Positions 12,101-20,264 of a DNA stretch of 64,000 bases are shown piece after piece. The DNA comes from Isochrysis galbana (lineage: Eukaryota > Haptophyta > Isochrysidales > Isochrysidaceae): NCBI GenBank assembly GCA_018136815.1, contig CM030944.1, positions 2,395,834-2,459,833 on the forward strand, written 5' to 3'. Numbering within the stretch: the stretch's first letter is position 1; each line of letters starts with the position of its first letter. The notes under the pieces were generated by a model, which had not been told where the DNA came from, made no database searches, and saw nothing but the letters and a program-made list of their open reading frames with translations. The position numbers and the translations under genes were made by a program.

Positions 12101-13829
12101 CCAACAAGCAAACGATAGGCTCGCTCGTCAAGCATCGGAATCTTCGGAGTCGATTACCTCCTCGTATCTCGATGTGGGCGTGCCTCATGCCGACGAATTG
12201 CGTCAAGCGCTCTCTACCGACGAGTTCGCTAGCTCGATCATTTCTGAACTCGAGTCGATCCTTCCGAAAGCTTCCTCTTCGATCGACTCTAGCTCGTCGT
12301 CGAAGAAAAGGTCCCGATTCCTGCTTCGCGATGGCCTACTCTACTACCGCTCCTCAGAGGCGGAAGAGGCTCCTCTTCGTTTATACATTCCGGAGTCCCT
12401 TCGTGACACGTACCTCCGCGCCTACCATGACCACCTTGGTCACCCAGGTGCGACAAGGATGACTACCCTACTTCGTTCTCGAGTTTACTGGCCTGGCCTA
12501 TCCGCCTCTGTATCGGAGTACGTTCGAGAGTGCCATGAATGCACTCTTGGCAAACCGTTACCGCGACCGCTCGCCCATCCATCCGGTCTTTCTATCGGAT
12601 CCTATCCTTTCGACGTCGTCTATTGCGATATTCTTTCGATGGCTCCCACCCACGATTTCGTATCCGGCCGCTCCGGTTTTGATAAGCTGATTGTTTTCGT
12701 CGATTCTCTCTCTCGTTGGATTGAAGCTGAGCCTTGCAACGGTAACCCCTCGTCCGCAAAATGTCTGGACGTCTTCATGCGTCTCATCGTATCTCGTTAT
12801 GGAGTCCCTCGCCAACTTCGAACCGACGCCGGCTCGAATCTTTGCTCTCGGTTAGTGGACCTAATTCTCAAAGCGACTGGCACGGACTTGAGCACTACTG
12901 AAGCCTATCGCCACGAAGGCGTAGGGCTAGTGGAAAGAGCTCAACAAACTCTCCTCACGATGACTCGAGTCTCCAATGAAGGCGGCGCCCATTGGGTCGA
13001 CCACCTTCCGTTTCTTCTCATGTCTATGCGAGCGACCGCCGGTCGCGTCGTACCCAAGTCACCCGCGGCTATCTTGTTTGGTCGGGAGCTTCGTCTTCCA
13101 GCTCAACTTGCTGACCCTGCTCCTGTTCTCGAGTTCCTTCCATCTAGGCCTCCGTCCGATGCCGTCATTTACGCCACCGAGCTCAATAAGAAGCTTCTCG
13201 AGTCGTGGCGTTCCGCCCTCGAAAGTACTCAAGAAGCCCAACGCGAATCGATGCGCTCCGCCTCTCAAAAGTCTAAACTCGGTGTCACCTTCAAACCAGG
13301 AGACAGAGTTTGTCGTCGAATCCCTGGCCACGCCAACAAACTTCAATATCTCTACTCCGGTCCCTACCGAGTAGAAGAAGCCATCTCGGCCACTCGCTAC
13401 CGTCTACGCGATCTCGAAAATCGTCAAGTCAAGGATGAAGTTCACATTTCCAATCTTCGTCCGTACTTCACCGTCACCGATTCGTCTCCGCTCGCTGAAG
13501 ATGAGTACTTGGTCGAAGAGTTACTCGATCGCAAGGGCGATGGAGTTTCATTCAAGTATCTCGTCAAATGGCGCGGCTATCCTCGTTCTGAAGCTACTTG
13601 GGAGTCTCGAATTGAGTTGCTTCGGCGTTGTGCTGATCTAGTTGAGTCGTACGACACCACTTTCGACCGCCGTCCGGTTCAACCCCAAGCTCACTCCGCT
13701 GTAGACTCCTCTTCAAGTCCAAGCTCAAGTTCCCAATCCAATCAAGTTATTCCACGTCGAATTCAAGAGACAAGTCGTACTCCTCCTGATCTGCCTTCGA
13801 GTCGTACTCGTTCTCGTTCACAATCGTAG
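6198..13829 (+). CDS. pol: Gypsy pol polyprotein (MTase-like, protease, RT, RNase H, integrase, chromodomain)
   Basis: 2,543 residues in one open frame from ATG 6198. Residues 1-570 are low-complexity Ser/Pro-rich with runs of Ser-Glu. Residues about 578-775 resemble phage-type cytosine methyltransferases (separate entry). An aspartic-protease signature (DTGA) lies near residue 1116. Reverse transcriptase with YLDD lies near 1639, RNase H at about 1795-1925, integrase with its HHCC zinc module at about 2075-2120 followed by the catalytic core, and a chromodomain (EYLVEELLDRK...YLVKWRGYP) at about 2434-2485. The order protease-RT-RH-IN is that of Ty3/Gypsy, and the C-terminal chromodomain that of chromoviruses. 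It is treated as a fossil that looks whole. The pol frame does not overlap gag; 570 bp separate them. Confidence 0.92.
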   Translation: MEAQFSGSSPLSFESESKPVLSKPRSEPSESESESEFTTSPSPTTRSTAGLTELQPPTEPLTTTPSAGVFTFGPPRPESESFGNSGHVQNSNHTRAPFHEPPRIESKHKLTPKPSTTATVSLSKPPFRVSPQPACHSSKLHAAEPIPSVSVPSPSPIAQDSASRARVIKPVTESEITAAPSQPVLAAVPLLSSQASASSSSTVATPGGFTFGPAPSVPISKISPVFGVQHARNDESESEHKSTSPRSPRSTTGVPTPSHQSRAMEELAQPSPSLSQVAESSEFESESAVISAVHAPASPSQVLRRMLRIAEPLRPPPTPAAAAEPPPWPQPSPQPASSTATSLLSPAPTPPTTDCNEVYAWPDSSPDVTMESDHNSLARRGTAASQTELLRPLSQPNRVSEPCPSCLSPVVSRPRRPSPQSDTPPLRVCSSIPSSEPVSTSSISESTSIRPTSPRPPVAASKHCLPLDTTATAIMRVAAINASAIQSFDSSRNNSDVGTRDDTPSPALHALASLRARASGSTVVLPRHLTEAAQELRRPRNGTLASPAAALPKHFDELCAELTKTSQQVQDGLTSGCHAPRVLVVGETSGVVSSMFLLAGADVATCDLYPSEIDYVPHFQGDALHVQNLGWDLVIAHPPCTYLSAVSSQWLSREPGRRAALESAARVFKSMASATAPFVAVENPRMHAEARRLVGGLTPTQFVQPWEHGTGHQKATGLYLTKGLPPLQPTCVVDGRESAMANLSPSPHRGALRSRTYVGVAGAMAIHWMPVLLRHLSQQRDQPSTKILSALELLACARRSLLDRPSLSSTEATAYEPWSALHRYERGRETSEVSSDPVVSRPATPESDNHEDQKETHDNHDNDTPLYASESTFHDPFSPWTAPPPARASSPRPTTPTTLRKRRQQWQSFGVNGDQKWSNVTLETADEIRSQALAGRGAVEESDLAAAVRAPIEFVEAKGIRAEELASLVRRPKTEAQARLEKDWERMSDHPRHPTDKRGLGYTSPKLSPCTATNEDDASRLSATIAAVGVPEETTTTLTTNSPEQPRCRPTPSPSDTIAHVTTHRPESVVDTLPSAYPRHCLYVRDLMVCRSGEATGKEGVILADSALTVNSTLADTGAGPSVVTTSLLSSLPNDACVERLPQAVVTPLHGPDGLPLITRGKARIVFSVGGFLFRHTFMVIEGNPMLLLGNDFLATHAASIQLASDSTDGSITLGAPSTVAPLEVNGSPSPDAPPIFRVSTSPIAVVPVSMTCAQVCPTSANPITTDFFRGPQATKNDNQLVTEPLFSTADEFAAKAPASCGSEYLLYTHEPITIPAYHRATFHVRIPLALREHEDCAMLVDRLPTRETIDSSPLVIPQVERSNADHTIAVTVVNTDPKPLHLPSFHPVASLQVRFKIHAGTYRRVGAVNSPDVIESLDEDQRKLLEAAKIDPEGRLSMPQREQVRRLLARRIAAFAIDPTNPNHTHVMEVELPLNPGAEAHRHAPSRVGREGEKIIEDEVCKMESAGIIRKSNSSWASRVVLVTKKDGSVRFCVDYRDVNSKLRLEDSPLPLTVEAIDRLSSGQGNLDSLFLCTLDLASGFWGIPIKESDKHITAFTTHRGKYEFNYLPFGVQSGPSYMCRLMDAVLGGLAWEICMPYLDDVGAWSTGVGDSLQAREESSFQQMLHRLDLVLERLIWAGLTCKMSKCVFFATSAEYLGHVVSREGLRMDPKKVEAVSKIDPTQINSIEAVRSFLGLCSYYRRFIRRFAIRAAPLTALTRKGCDVPVESQTEACRQAIEDLKQAICEEPVLAPPRDDRPFLVKTDGASKLGIAGVLAQKDDEGRERVVAYYGRSLSPAERHWTVTEIELLAALESIRNWRPYLWGRHFTLVVDHSALRWLHTMKDQVTGGPASRLMRWVLKLAEYRFDVVHKPGVTHWDADGLSRLVALEPDHDPLHLEESDVHSFDSSEIHDIVAAAVTSSTLTARRQQANDRLARQASESSESITSSYLDVGVPHADELRQALSTDEFASSIISELESILPKASSSIDSSSSSKKRSRFLLRDGLLYYRSSEAEEAPLRLYIPESLRDTYLRAYHDHLGHPGATRMTTLLRSRVYWPGLSASVSEYVRECHECTLGKPLPRPLAHPSGLSIGSYPFDVVYCDILSMAPTHDFVSGRSGFDKLIVFVDSLSRWIEAEPCNGNPSSAKCLDVFMRLIVSRYGVPRQLRTDAGSNLCSRLVDLILKATGTDLSTTEAYRHEGVGLVERAQQTLLTMTRVSNEGGAHWVDHLPFLLMSMRATAGRVVPKSPAAILFGRELRLPAQLADPAPVLEFLPSRPPSDAVIYATELNKKLLESWRSALESTQEAQRESMRSASQKSKLGVTFKPGDRVCRRIPGHANKLQYLYSGPYRVEEAISATRYRLRDLENRQVKDEVHISNLRPYFTVTDSSPLAEDEYLVEELLDRKGDGVSFKYLVKWRGYPRSEATWESRIELLRRCADLVESYDTTFDRRPVQPQAHSAVDSSSSPSSSSQSNQVIPRRIQETSRTPPDLPSSRTRSRSQS
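7929..8522 (+). other. Phage-type C5-cytosine methyltransferase-like domain inside pol
   Basis: Residues about 578-775 of the polyprotein. It starts with an AdoMet-binding-like strand-loop (VLVVGETSGVVSS, then a downstream acidic CDL). A DLVIAHPPCTYLS segment puts a Pro-Pro-Cys at residues 638-640, the place of the catalytic Cys of motif IV. VENP at 681-684 stands in for the ENV motif VI, followed by QPWEHG..HQKAT and a closing RSRTYVGVAGAMAIHW like the family's last motif. The whole order matches the small Dcm-like methylases of phages and bacteria. I infer the fold from these motifs; activity is unproven. It lies in the same open frame as protease and RT. Confidence 0.75.
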
Positions 13830-13879
13830 CGCTAAGTCGACCGGAAGTGGATGATTAGCGTCGCGTCAGCGCCTGACCC

Positions 13880-13993
13880 AGCGCAACTGCCCGAGCAAAA
13901 CTCCTGTAAAAGGGAGAACGTGGTAGGACGTGACGTACGAAATCGGGGGCCGCCGCGCTAAGCTGCCGATTTTGTGCTCGCTTTGGATCCATG
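13880..13993 (+). repeat. 3' tail of the Gypsy element shared with 25,056-25,170
   Basis: The stretch from CCCGAGCAAA through TGCTCGCTTTGGATCC matches 25,056-25,170 at roughly 85% by eye, same strand. A purine run (AAAAGGGAGAA) followed by TGG could be the polypurine tract and LTR start. The match stops abruptly at the GGATCC, so this copy's LTR is incomplete or recombined. Confidence 0.65.
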
Positions 13994-14145
13994 GGTTAAT
14001 CCTCCTCCTCTAGGTATCCTGGCGGCGTGGCCGGTCTGTGGTACAGTGCTGGAGGGGGGTGTCAGTACGATGGGGAGCCAGTGTGGGCGAGTGAGCGCGG
14101 CGCGCGGCGCGCGCTCGGGGAGAGACTGGGCAGAAATGATGTCAG

Positions 14146-14175
14146 CTCAGCCCCTGCCAACAGGCAGGGGCTGAG
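14146..14175. repeat. Perfect 13-bp hairpin
   Basis: CTCAGCCCCTGCC at 14,146-14,158 is followed by loop AACA and its exact reverse complement at 14,163-14,175. No U-run follows, so it is not an obvious terminator. It sits in a spacer between the Gypsy tail and the fold-back element; function unknown. Confidence 0.7.
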
Positions 14176-14270
14176 GTTGTGTGGGCAGGCCCACCCATGG
14201 GGTGTCTGCAGTGGAGGAAGGGGGGAACGCGGCCCCCATGACCCTACCAGTTTTACTGGTAGTGAGCTTT

Positions 14271-15323
14271 AGCTTTATAGGACGAGTCCTACAATGTAGG
14301 ACGACGTTGTGAACTATGAAGACACGGTTCAATCTAGGAATGGGAATGGGGAGCTAGGATTTGGTTTCTGTGTTCATCTCATTGCCCTCATTGAGTCCTC
14401 CTAGACTAGAGGCTCTCAAGACACCATTCTCAAAGCATAATGATAATGAGTTATTTGCCACTCGCGGAAGCCTTCTCGGCCAAAAACGGCGTTGTCCTAC
14501 GAATTGCCGCAAACACCTGAGGACACGATTTGAGGCTCATGATGAGCTCCCTAGAACTTGCTCCCACGAGATGAAACGCTGTTTGGCATGGGTTCTTTTT
14601 GACCGTCAGTGGAGACCAAGCTTGGTTTTGAAGTTGTTCGGTGAGAGGTCAACGGCTAAAAAGTTCCGTCCTACATTATAGGACCGCGTCCTACGATTTC
14701 GGTGTATTTGTAGGACCCTGAGCTTGAAAGCCACACAACTTTCGAGAGTGAAGGATTGGGACTTCCCACCAACTGAAGGATGATCGATGGTCCCAACTCA
14801 GTCTTGAGATCCTTAGCTCCCACTATGGCCAAGGCTGTAGAGTTCGTCTTAACCGAGCTTTCGGCTCCAGCGTGAACTGAGTACTTCGGCCATCGGAGGC
14901 CACCGGGCCACCGGGTGCGTCGAGAGTTTTGTTTTTGCCCCGGAAGAGGCAAAACCAGCCAAAACTCTCATTGGGCTTCAAAACCAAGCTTGGTCTCCAC
15001 TGAAGGTCGAAAAGAACCCATGCCAAAGAGCATTTCATCTCGTGGGAGCAAGTTCTAGGGAGCTCGTCATGAGCCTCAAATCGTGTCCTCAGGTGTTTGC
15101 GGCAATTCGTAGGACAACGCCGTTTTTTGCCGGGAAGGCTTCCGCGAGTGGCAAATAACTCATTATGCTTTGAGAATGGTGTCTTGAGCCTCTAGCTAGG
15201 AGGACTCAATGAGGGCAATGAGATGAACACAGAAACCAAATCCTATCTCCCCATTCCTAGATTGAACCGTGTCTTCATAGTTCACAACGTCGTCCTATAT
15301 TGTAGGACTCGTCCTATAAAGCT
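14271..15323. mobile_element. Fold-back (long-TIR) DNA element, about 1.05 kb
   Basis: Two inverted arms of about 350-365 bp (14,271 to about 14,635 and about 14,975 to 15,323) match almost base for base, around a centre of about 340 bp. Both ends read AGCTTTATAGGACGAGTCC inward. If the AGCT at each end is the target duplication, it would be 4 bp, but this is ambiguous because AGCT is palindromic. Inner copies of TCCTACA..TAGGAC occur at the arm tips and near 14,672. No transposase is encoded. I read it as a non-autonomous fold-back or MITE-like element. Confidence 0.85.
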
Positions 15324-15337
15324 GGGTACCTTTATCC

Positions 15338-15476
15338 GTCAACTTGTTGAGAGGTCAACATGTTGAGAGGTCAACATGTTGAGAGGTCAACATGTTGAGA
15401 GGTCAACTTGTTGAGATGTGAACATGTTGAAAGGTCAACTTGTTGAGAGGTCAACATGTTGAGAGGTCAACTTGTT
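15338..15476 (+). repeat. Minisatellite, GTCAACATGTTGAGAG unit (left block)
   Basis: About eight tandem units of 17-18 bp with the core GTCAACATGTTGAGAG, some with CTTG for CATG. Each unit contains the near-palindrome CAACATGTTG. The same array resumes at 16,241. Confidence 0.9.
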
Positions 15477-16240
15477 TAATTAAATAAATTAATTTCTTAA
15501 TAGTCTCACCGCACACGCGACCGTGCATCCTCTACTTTCTACTCACGTAGGAAACTTTCTACACCCCCACTCCCCCGGCCCTTTCCCCCCCGCCATCAGG
15601 CGACTCCCCCCGTGCACTACTAGGGGGATAGGGGTGAAGGGCTTAGGTATGGTCCGGTGGCCCGCGCCCCCCCCCGGTGATCCGTTCCCTCCTTCCTCCT
15701 ACGCCTACCGGGCTGGCGGCGTCCTCAGTCCCGACTTATCCTGTAAACAGGTGCGGGACTTACATATTTTCCGGTGAGCGGAGCTCTCGCTCCGCCCACC
15801 CCCTTCTCCGCGCTCTCTCTCCCCTCTCCTGCAGGCACGCGCGATGGCGCGCCTGCGACAGGCCTGCAGCTGCCCCTGGCGACCCCTGGAGGCCCCTGGA
15901 GGCCAGCTCAGGGGGCAGAGGAGGCTGGGGCTGGGCCCTGGCCTCCCGTGCCTCTCCCTCGCTGGCACTCCTGTGCCTCAGGGGTCCCCAATCTGCACCT
16001 GTCTGCCTGTCGAACAGGGGGGGAGGGGGGGTTGGAGCGATGGGCTGGCCACGGCAGGCCAGGACGCGCGAGGCAGGCAAGCCTGCCAGTGAGAGAGTGG
16101 GTCAGCAGGGCAGTCTGCTCCTGGCAAGCCATCAGGCATGCCAGGAGCATGGGTGGTTCCTCCCCCATGGCAGGGGAGGAGTGGAGAGAGGGGGGGGCTC
16201 GTGCTACCCTATGGGCGAACCAAGTATAAATTTCTTTGAG
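15477..16240. mobile_element. Insertion splitting the minisatellite (unclassified repeat element)
   Basis: The left edge is AT-rich (TTAATTAAATAAATTAATT). The right part, about 16,112-16,238, matches 56,440-56,600 in reverse complement: CTGCTC..GGCAAGCCAT, GGGTGGTTCCTCCCCC, GGGGGGGCTCGTG and GGGCGAAC..AGTATAAA. It is therefore a member of an interspersed family. No coding domain is recognised, and several overlapping Gly/Pro-rich frames look accidental. Confidence 0.6.
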
Positions 16241-16320
16241 GTCAACTTGTTGAGATGTGAACATGTTGAGAGGTCAACTTGTTGAGATGTGAACTTGTTC
16301 AGGTTGTCTGTCAACTTGTT
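16241..16320 (+). repeat. Minisatellite, GTCAACATGTTGAGAG unit (right block)
   Basis: Four to five further units of the array at 15,338-15,476, same strand, directly abutting the right edge of the insertion. Confidence 0.88.
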
Positions 16321-16349
16321 GTTCTGTACGTGTATCGCCTGTTGGTGAC

Positions 16350-16855
<506 letters not shown>

Positions 16856-16875
16856 CCGCCTTTCGCTTTCGCCAC

Positions 16876-17060
16876 CGATAGCTATTGGGGGCCGACCTTA
16901 AAACGCGATAGCTCCCCAGGGGAGATACAATCTCCCAATAGCTCTCGGGGGATTTTCTCGGTCCCCCGGTAGCTCTCGGTGGGGCTGTTGGCGATCGGGA
17001 GAAAATTTGCCCCCGATAGCTCTCGGGGGCCCCCGATAGCTCCTGGGGGGCGTTGGCTCC
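16876..17060. repeat. Degenerate palindromic repeats, CCGATAGCTCTCGGGGG unit
   Basis: Seven or so imperfect copies of (C)GATAGCTCTCGGGGGCCC spaced 20-40 bp apart follow the GT tract. Each unit contains AGCT and can pair with its neighbours. Confidence 0.65.
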
Positions 17061-17390
17061 TGGGGGGTAACATATATGTATCACGGCGGAGCAAGGATCT
17101 CGAAAACGGCATAAAATTTGATTGACGACTGAATCCTAAACCTATTAAACCTACATCTAGCAGAGCAAAAAACAATTCTAAGCAAAGGGGCACAAGTGCA
17201 CGACGACAGTAGCATGTATCGCACGGCCCCATGCAGGTGAGAAAATTGGTCACGCTAGCAAAATGAAAACGCTCCAAAAGGCAGCAAGCGCCCTGGATCT
17301 CATGTGAGAGCTGTGGGTAGTACGGCATGACCCGATGGGAGTTGCAGCCGTGGGGGTTGGAATCGATCAACTTTAAGTCTGTACAGTTGT
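17061..17390 (-). other. Possible 3' continuation of the Pro-rich membrane protein gene
   Basis: On the minus strand a second frame (about 17,420 down to 17,110) reads as coding-like and Cys-rich (DNCTDLKLIDSNPHGC, CMGPCDTCYC). It overlaps the end of the next gene by a few codons in a different frame. No plausible intron fits between them, so it may be a second exon, a frameshift or chance. Confidence 0.3.
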
Positions 17391-18620
17391 CTACGGCGCT
17401 AGCATCTGATCCAACCTTGCCCATAGGTGGCCATCATTTAGGTGACACTCAAACGGCTGCCCCCTATCAACTTGTAAGAGTTCAATCCAATTCGAGCAAA
17501 CCAAGGCAAGGAGGCATGTCTCGAGGTAGTACACTGACGCCGAATCATACCAAGCTCCTCGGCTTGCGGGCACGTCTGCGACCCTGAGAGTTCCCGGTGG
17601 CGTAGCAAAGTGCATGCTGCGACTGTCTTGACCAGGTAACTTCTTGAGAGCCGCACACAGAACCCATTCCACATTCGTGCACATGTTCCATCGGAAGGTC
17701 GGTACTCTCAATATGTTTTGGCTGGCCTTCTCACATCGAGGCCCGATTGCAGCTAGGTCGTTATTTCCCCCCTGGACGCCGAGCTTCTCATTGCAAAACA
17801 CAAGAATCGACTCATCAAAGCCCAGTAATGGCGGGGCGCTCCCTTCTGGGAAGGAGTGCAAGCCATCCATCCAGTCCGTACTTTCGCACCGGCTTCCATC
17901 GAAAGCCGCTGCAAAGAAAATCTCCCGATCCCCGCCCCAGCAGCCGCTCTCGGCAGGACCGCGCTTCTTGAAGCCTCTACTGCCAAACATCGAGTGGAAA
18001 AGTCCATGGTCGCCAAGAAGGACTTCACACTGATCGGGTGTCAAACGGGAATTTGGATCGCGCTGCACCTTGGTGGGCAGTGGGCTAGGGGAAAGGTCCG
18101 GGTGTGGGGATGGGGGGATAGGCGGCGGCGGCGGCGACTGCGGCTGCGGCGGGCGCGACACAGGTGGCAGTGGTGAGAATGTTGTGTGCGGGCGAGGCGG
18201 AGACGGTGAGGAAACCATTCTCGCCACATCTTGCGGCGGAGGCGATGGCGGGAATTTTTTCGCAGGCAGTTCGACGAACTGCGAGGGCGATCTGCCCGAC
18301 CAGGGAGCCTGAATCGGCGTGGATGCACTACCCAAGGACATCTCAGCTACCTCAGGCCACTCAAACCCGTTTGCTTCCTGTCCGCGTGATACCTTCCCGT
18401 GTGTGCTGGGAGTTCCTAAGCTCATGCCGTGCCACCCGCCGAGCTTGAGCACCAGAAGGCCGAGCCCCAGCACGATGAGCATGCCGCCGCACACGACGAG
18501 GCAGGTGCCGCCGGCGGAGCAGCGGTGCGTCTGGTATGCGAGGTCTTCGTCACTCACGTCCAGCTCGACGAAACGGCCGACGCGCGCCGTGTGCACCGGC
18601 CGGCCCCCACCAGCCGGCAT
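17391..18620 (-). CDS. Type II membrane protein with Pro-rich stalk and Cys-containing ectodomain
   Basis: 409 residues from ATG 18,620. An N-terminal cytosolic segment of about 40 residues is followed by a hydrophobic anchor (CLVVCGGMLIVLGLGLLVL, residues about 40-60). A Ser/Pro-rich stalk runs over about 120-190 (PPSPPP, SPPPPPIPPSP). The C-terminal domain of about 215 residues has at least eight Cys and several Trp (WNMCTNVEWVLC). The layout is that of algal Golgi or cell-surface proteins with hydroxyproline-type stalks. I do not recognise the ectodomain family. The long GA tract immediately upstream may be promoter-proximal. The 3' end is uncertain. Confidence 0.6.
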   Translation of the reverse strand: MPAGGGRPVHTARVGRFVELDVSDEDLAYQTHRCSAGGTCLVVCGGMLIVLGLGLLVLKLGGWHGMSLGTPSTHGKVSRGQEANGFEWPEVAEMSLGSASTPIQAPWSGRSPSQFVELPAKKFPPSPPPQDVARMVSSPSPPRPHTTFSPLPPVSRPPQPQSPPPPPIPPSPHPDLSPSPLPTKVQRDPNSRLTPDQCEVLLGDHGLFHSMFGSRGFKKRGPAESGCWGGDREIFFAAAFDGSRCESTDWMDGLHSFPEGSAPPLLGFDESILVFCNEKLGVQGGNNDLAAIGPRCEKASQNILRVPTFRWNMCTNVEWVLCAALKKLPGQDSRSMHFATPPGTLRVADVPASRGAWYDSASVYYLETCLLALVCSNWIELLQVDRGQPFECHLNDGHLWARLDQMLAP

Positions 18621-19100
18621 CGGGGAGAAGGAGAGAGAAAGAGAGAGGGAGGGAGGGAGAGACGAGGGAGAGGGAGGGAGGGAGCGAGGGAGAGGGAGAG
18701 AGAGGGAGGGAGGGGGAGGGGGGGGATGGAAGAAGGCAAAGAGAGAGGGAGGGGAGGGAGATGCTCCCCCCCGCCGCCTTGCCTCTCAGAGAGGGGGCAG
18801 GGACGCTGTCGACTCTCTCTCCTCTCTCTCTGCTCCGAGCTAGATGGAGTCGAGCCCCTGCCACCCCCCAAAATGCTCCTCCTCTCTCTCTCCTCGCTTT
18901 CCTTTAGGAGGGGAGAGTCTCTCTCGGGTGGCCCGACGAATCGAGTATTTACGAGGGCAGACCGCGTAGGGACAGGAGATACGAGATCTTCTCGACGAGG
19001 AGCAAGAAGTCTTCTCGACGGGCAAACGAGCTGCGAGAGAGCGCGGGGAGAGAGAAGGAAGGTCCACACACTCCAGCCCCCCCTCTCCCTCTCTCTCTCC

Positions 19101-19131
<31 letters not shown>

Positions 19132-19182
19132 CCCCTCTCTCTCTCCCTCCCCCTCCCTCTCTCTCCCTCCCTCTCTCTCCCT

Positions 19183-19276
<94 letters not shown>

Positions 19277-19290
19277 GTTCCTCGGGATGG
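18621..19290. repeat. GA-rich then CT-rich low-complexity tracts
   Basis: Plus-strand (GA/GGGA)n at about 18,627-18,770 and (CT/CCCT)n at about 19,076-19,273, the last 80 bp nearly pure CT. The two tracts are opposite in sense and can form a long imperfect inverted repeat. Arg-Glu and Ser-Leu frames here are artefacts. Confidence 0.9.
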
Positions 19291-19538
19291 CCGCGTGTGG
19301 GCTCCGCCCGCCCCCCCCCCGACGACTGAGACGCCGTCGTCGAGCCTCGCCGCGGCGATGGGGAGGGGCGAGGGGAGGAGGGGGAGAAGGTTCGTTAGAG
19401 TCGCTGTCGTTTGGGCTAGAGGTGTCAGAGGTGCGACCTTTCTTTTGCCAGTGGGGGCTGTGTTGACTCCCCCCCCCCCCACCAAGGAGCCAACGGTGAC
19501 TCGAAGGTCGCGTTCCCTCGAAAGAGTACCAAAGATAA

Positions 19539-19713
19539 TCGAGGGATTTTGCAGAGCTGAAACTCTGCTTGAAAGATGGTTGGAAGAGCGCACGGAGTTT
19601 CAACAATGGCGCCAACGCGAGAAAAACCCGTTGGTTTGGTTCGACTCCCCTGCAGTGAAAGAAACTCCGCACGGTGGTTTACGAGATGGCCGCTGCGACG
19701 GTACGCGAGCGTG
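19539..19713 (+). repeat. Interspersed repeat family D, continuous copy
   Basis: From TCGAGGGATTTTGCAGAGCTG to GCGAGCGTGG. Its first 120 bp match 62,281-62,400 and its last 55 bp match 63,897-63,962, same orientation. No protein is recognised. The following 260 bp, to about 19,975, hold nothing I can name. Confidence 0.8.
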
Positions 19714-19978
19714 GCACTTCCCTCTCGCCCCCCGCGCCCTCTCGTCCTCTTGCTTGATCGGTGCCGCGCCTGCGCCACCTCGGCTGCAGCCCGCCCGGGC
19801 ATCCCCACGCCCCACGTCCGCGACCCATGCCCCATGCCTTCCCCTCAGCCCCTTGGTTGGGCTTACGTTGCGAGCTTCCTCACACGCCATGACGGTAACG
19901 ACCTGTGACTCTTGCATGCATGTAGCATTGGGCCGTGGGCGGGCGAGCCCATCCAAGGTCCACATCGTTTTCGTCGGC

Positions 19979-20173
19979 TCATTTGGTGGCGGAGTCGGCT
20001 TGTAAAGGACAGTGTGAGCATCGTCGGGCGTGCTCCCTAGCTGCAAATTGAGAGTCTCGCGTCTCGCCTTTCGAATTCATTCTGACAGTTACGCTCTTTG
20101 GAGATACAGCCGATTTCCCTTTGACCAAGGCTGCATACGAAATCTCATCGAGCGAGATATTGGTGAAGGGCAT
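19979..20173 (-). CDS. Small ORF next to the GIY-YIG remnant, possibly of viral origin
   Basis: 64 residues from ATG 20,173 (MPFTNISLDEISYAALVKGK). The start resembles short 'D-I-S..vkGKs-vyV' proteins common in large DNA viruses of algae, but I cannot verify this. It lies in the same orientation just beyond the GIY-YIG remnant, a tight spacing more typical of viral than host genes here. If viral, it is a fossil. Confidence 0.3.
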   Translation of the reverse strand: MPFTNISLDEISYAALVKGKSAVSPKSVTVRMNSKGETRDSQFAAREHARRCSHCPLQADSATK

Positions 20174-20264
20174 GGTGTGAGGGTGGGTGGTGGGGTGTGT
20201 GGTGTTATCTAGTGTCACAGAAAAAAATTTCCCGATGCGCGAGTTACAAATTTTTATTTCCTCA

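Larger units (their letters stand above)
2422..13993 (+). mobile_element. Ty3/Gypsy chromovirus with an embedded cytosine-methyltransferase-like domain
   Basis: An LTR retrotransposon of the Ty3/Gypsy superfamily, treated as a fossil. Parts seen in order: leader (2422-2849), gag (2850-5627), a 570-bp gap, and pol (6198-13829) with a Ser/Pro-rich region, a methyltransferase-like domain, protease, reverse transcriptase, RNase H, integrase and a C-terminal chromodomain. A short 3' tail follows that is shared with a remnant at 25,056-25,170. Chromodomain plus RT/RH/IN order identifies a chromovirus. Both long reading frames look whole, which suggests a young insertion. I could not match a pair of LTRs: the 3' shared tail stops at about 13,993, and part of the leader recurs inverted at 57,675-57,796. 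Outer boundaries are therefore approximate. Confidence 0.85.

Noticed and set aside
17391-17424. A 17-nt intron linking the two frames at the end of the Pro-rich protein gene
   Set aside because: Far too short for splicing; I left the 3' end unresolved.
18429-19672. Large Arg/Glu- and Ser/Leu-rich frames on both strands
   Set aside because: They are produced by the GA/CT low-complexity tracts.
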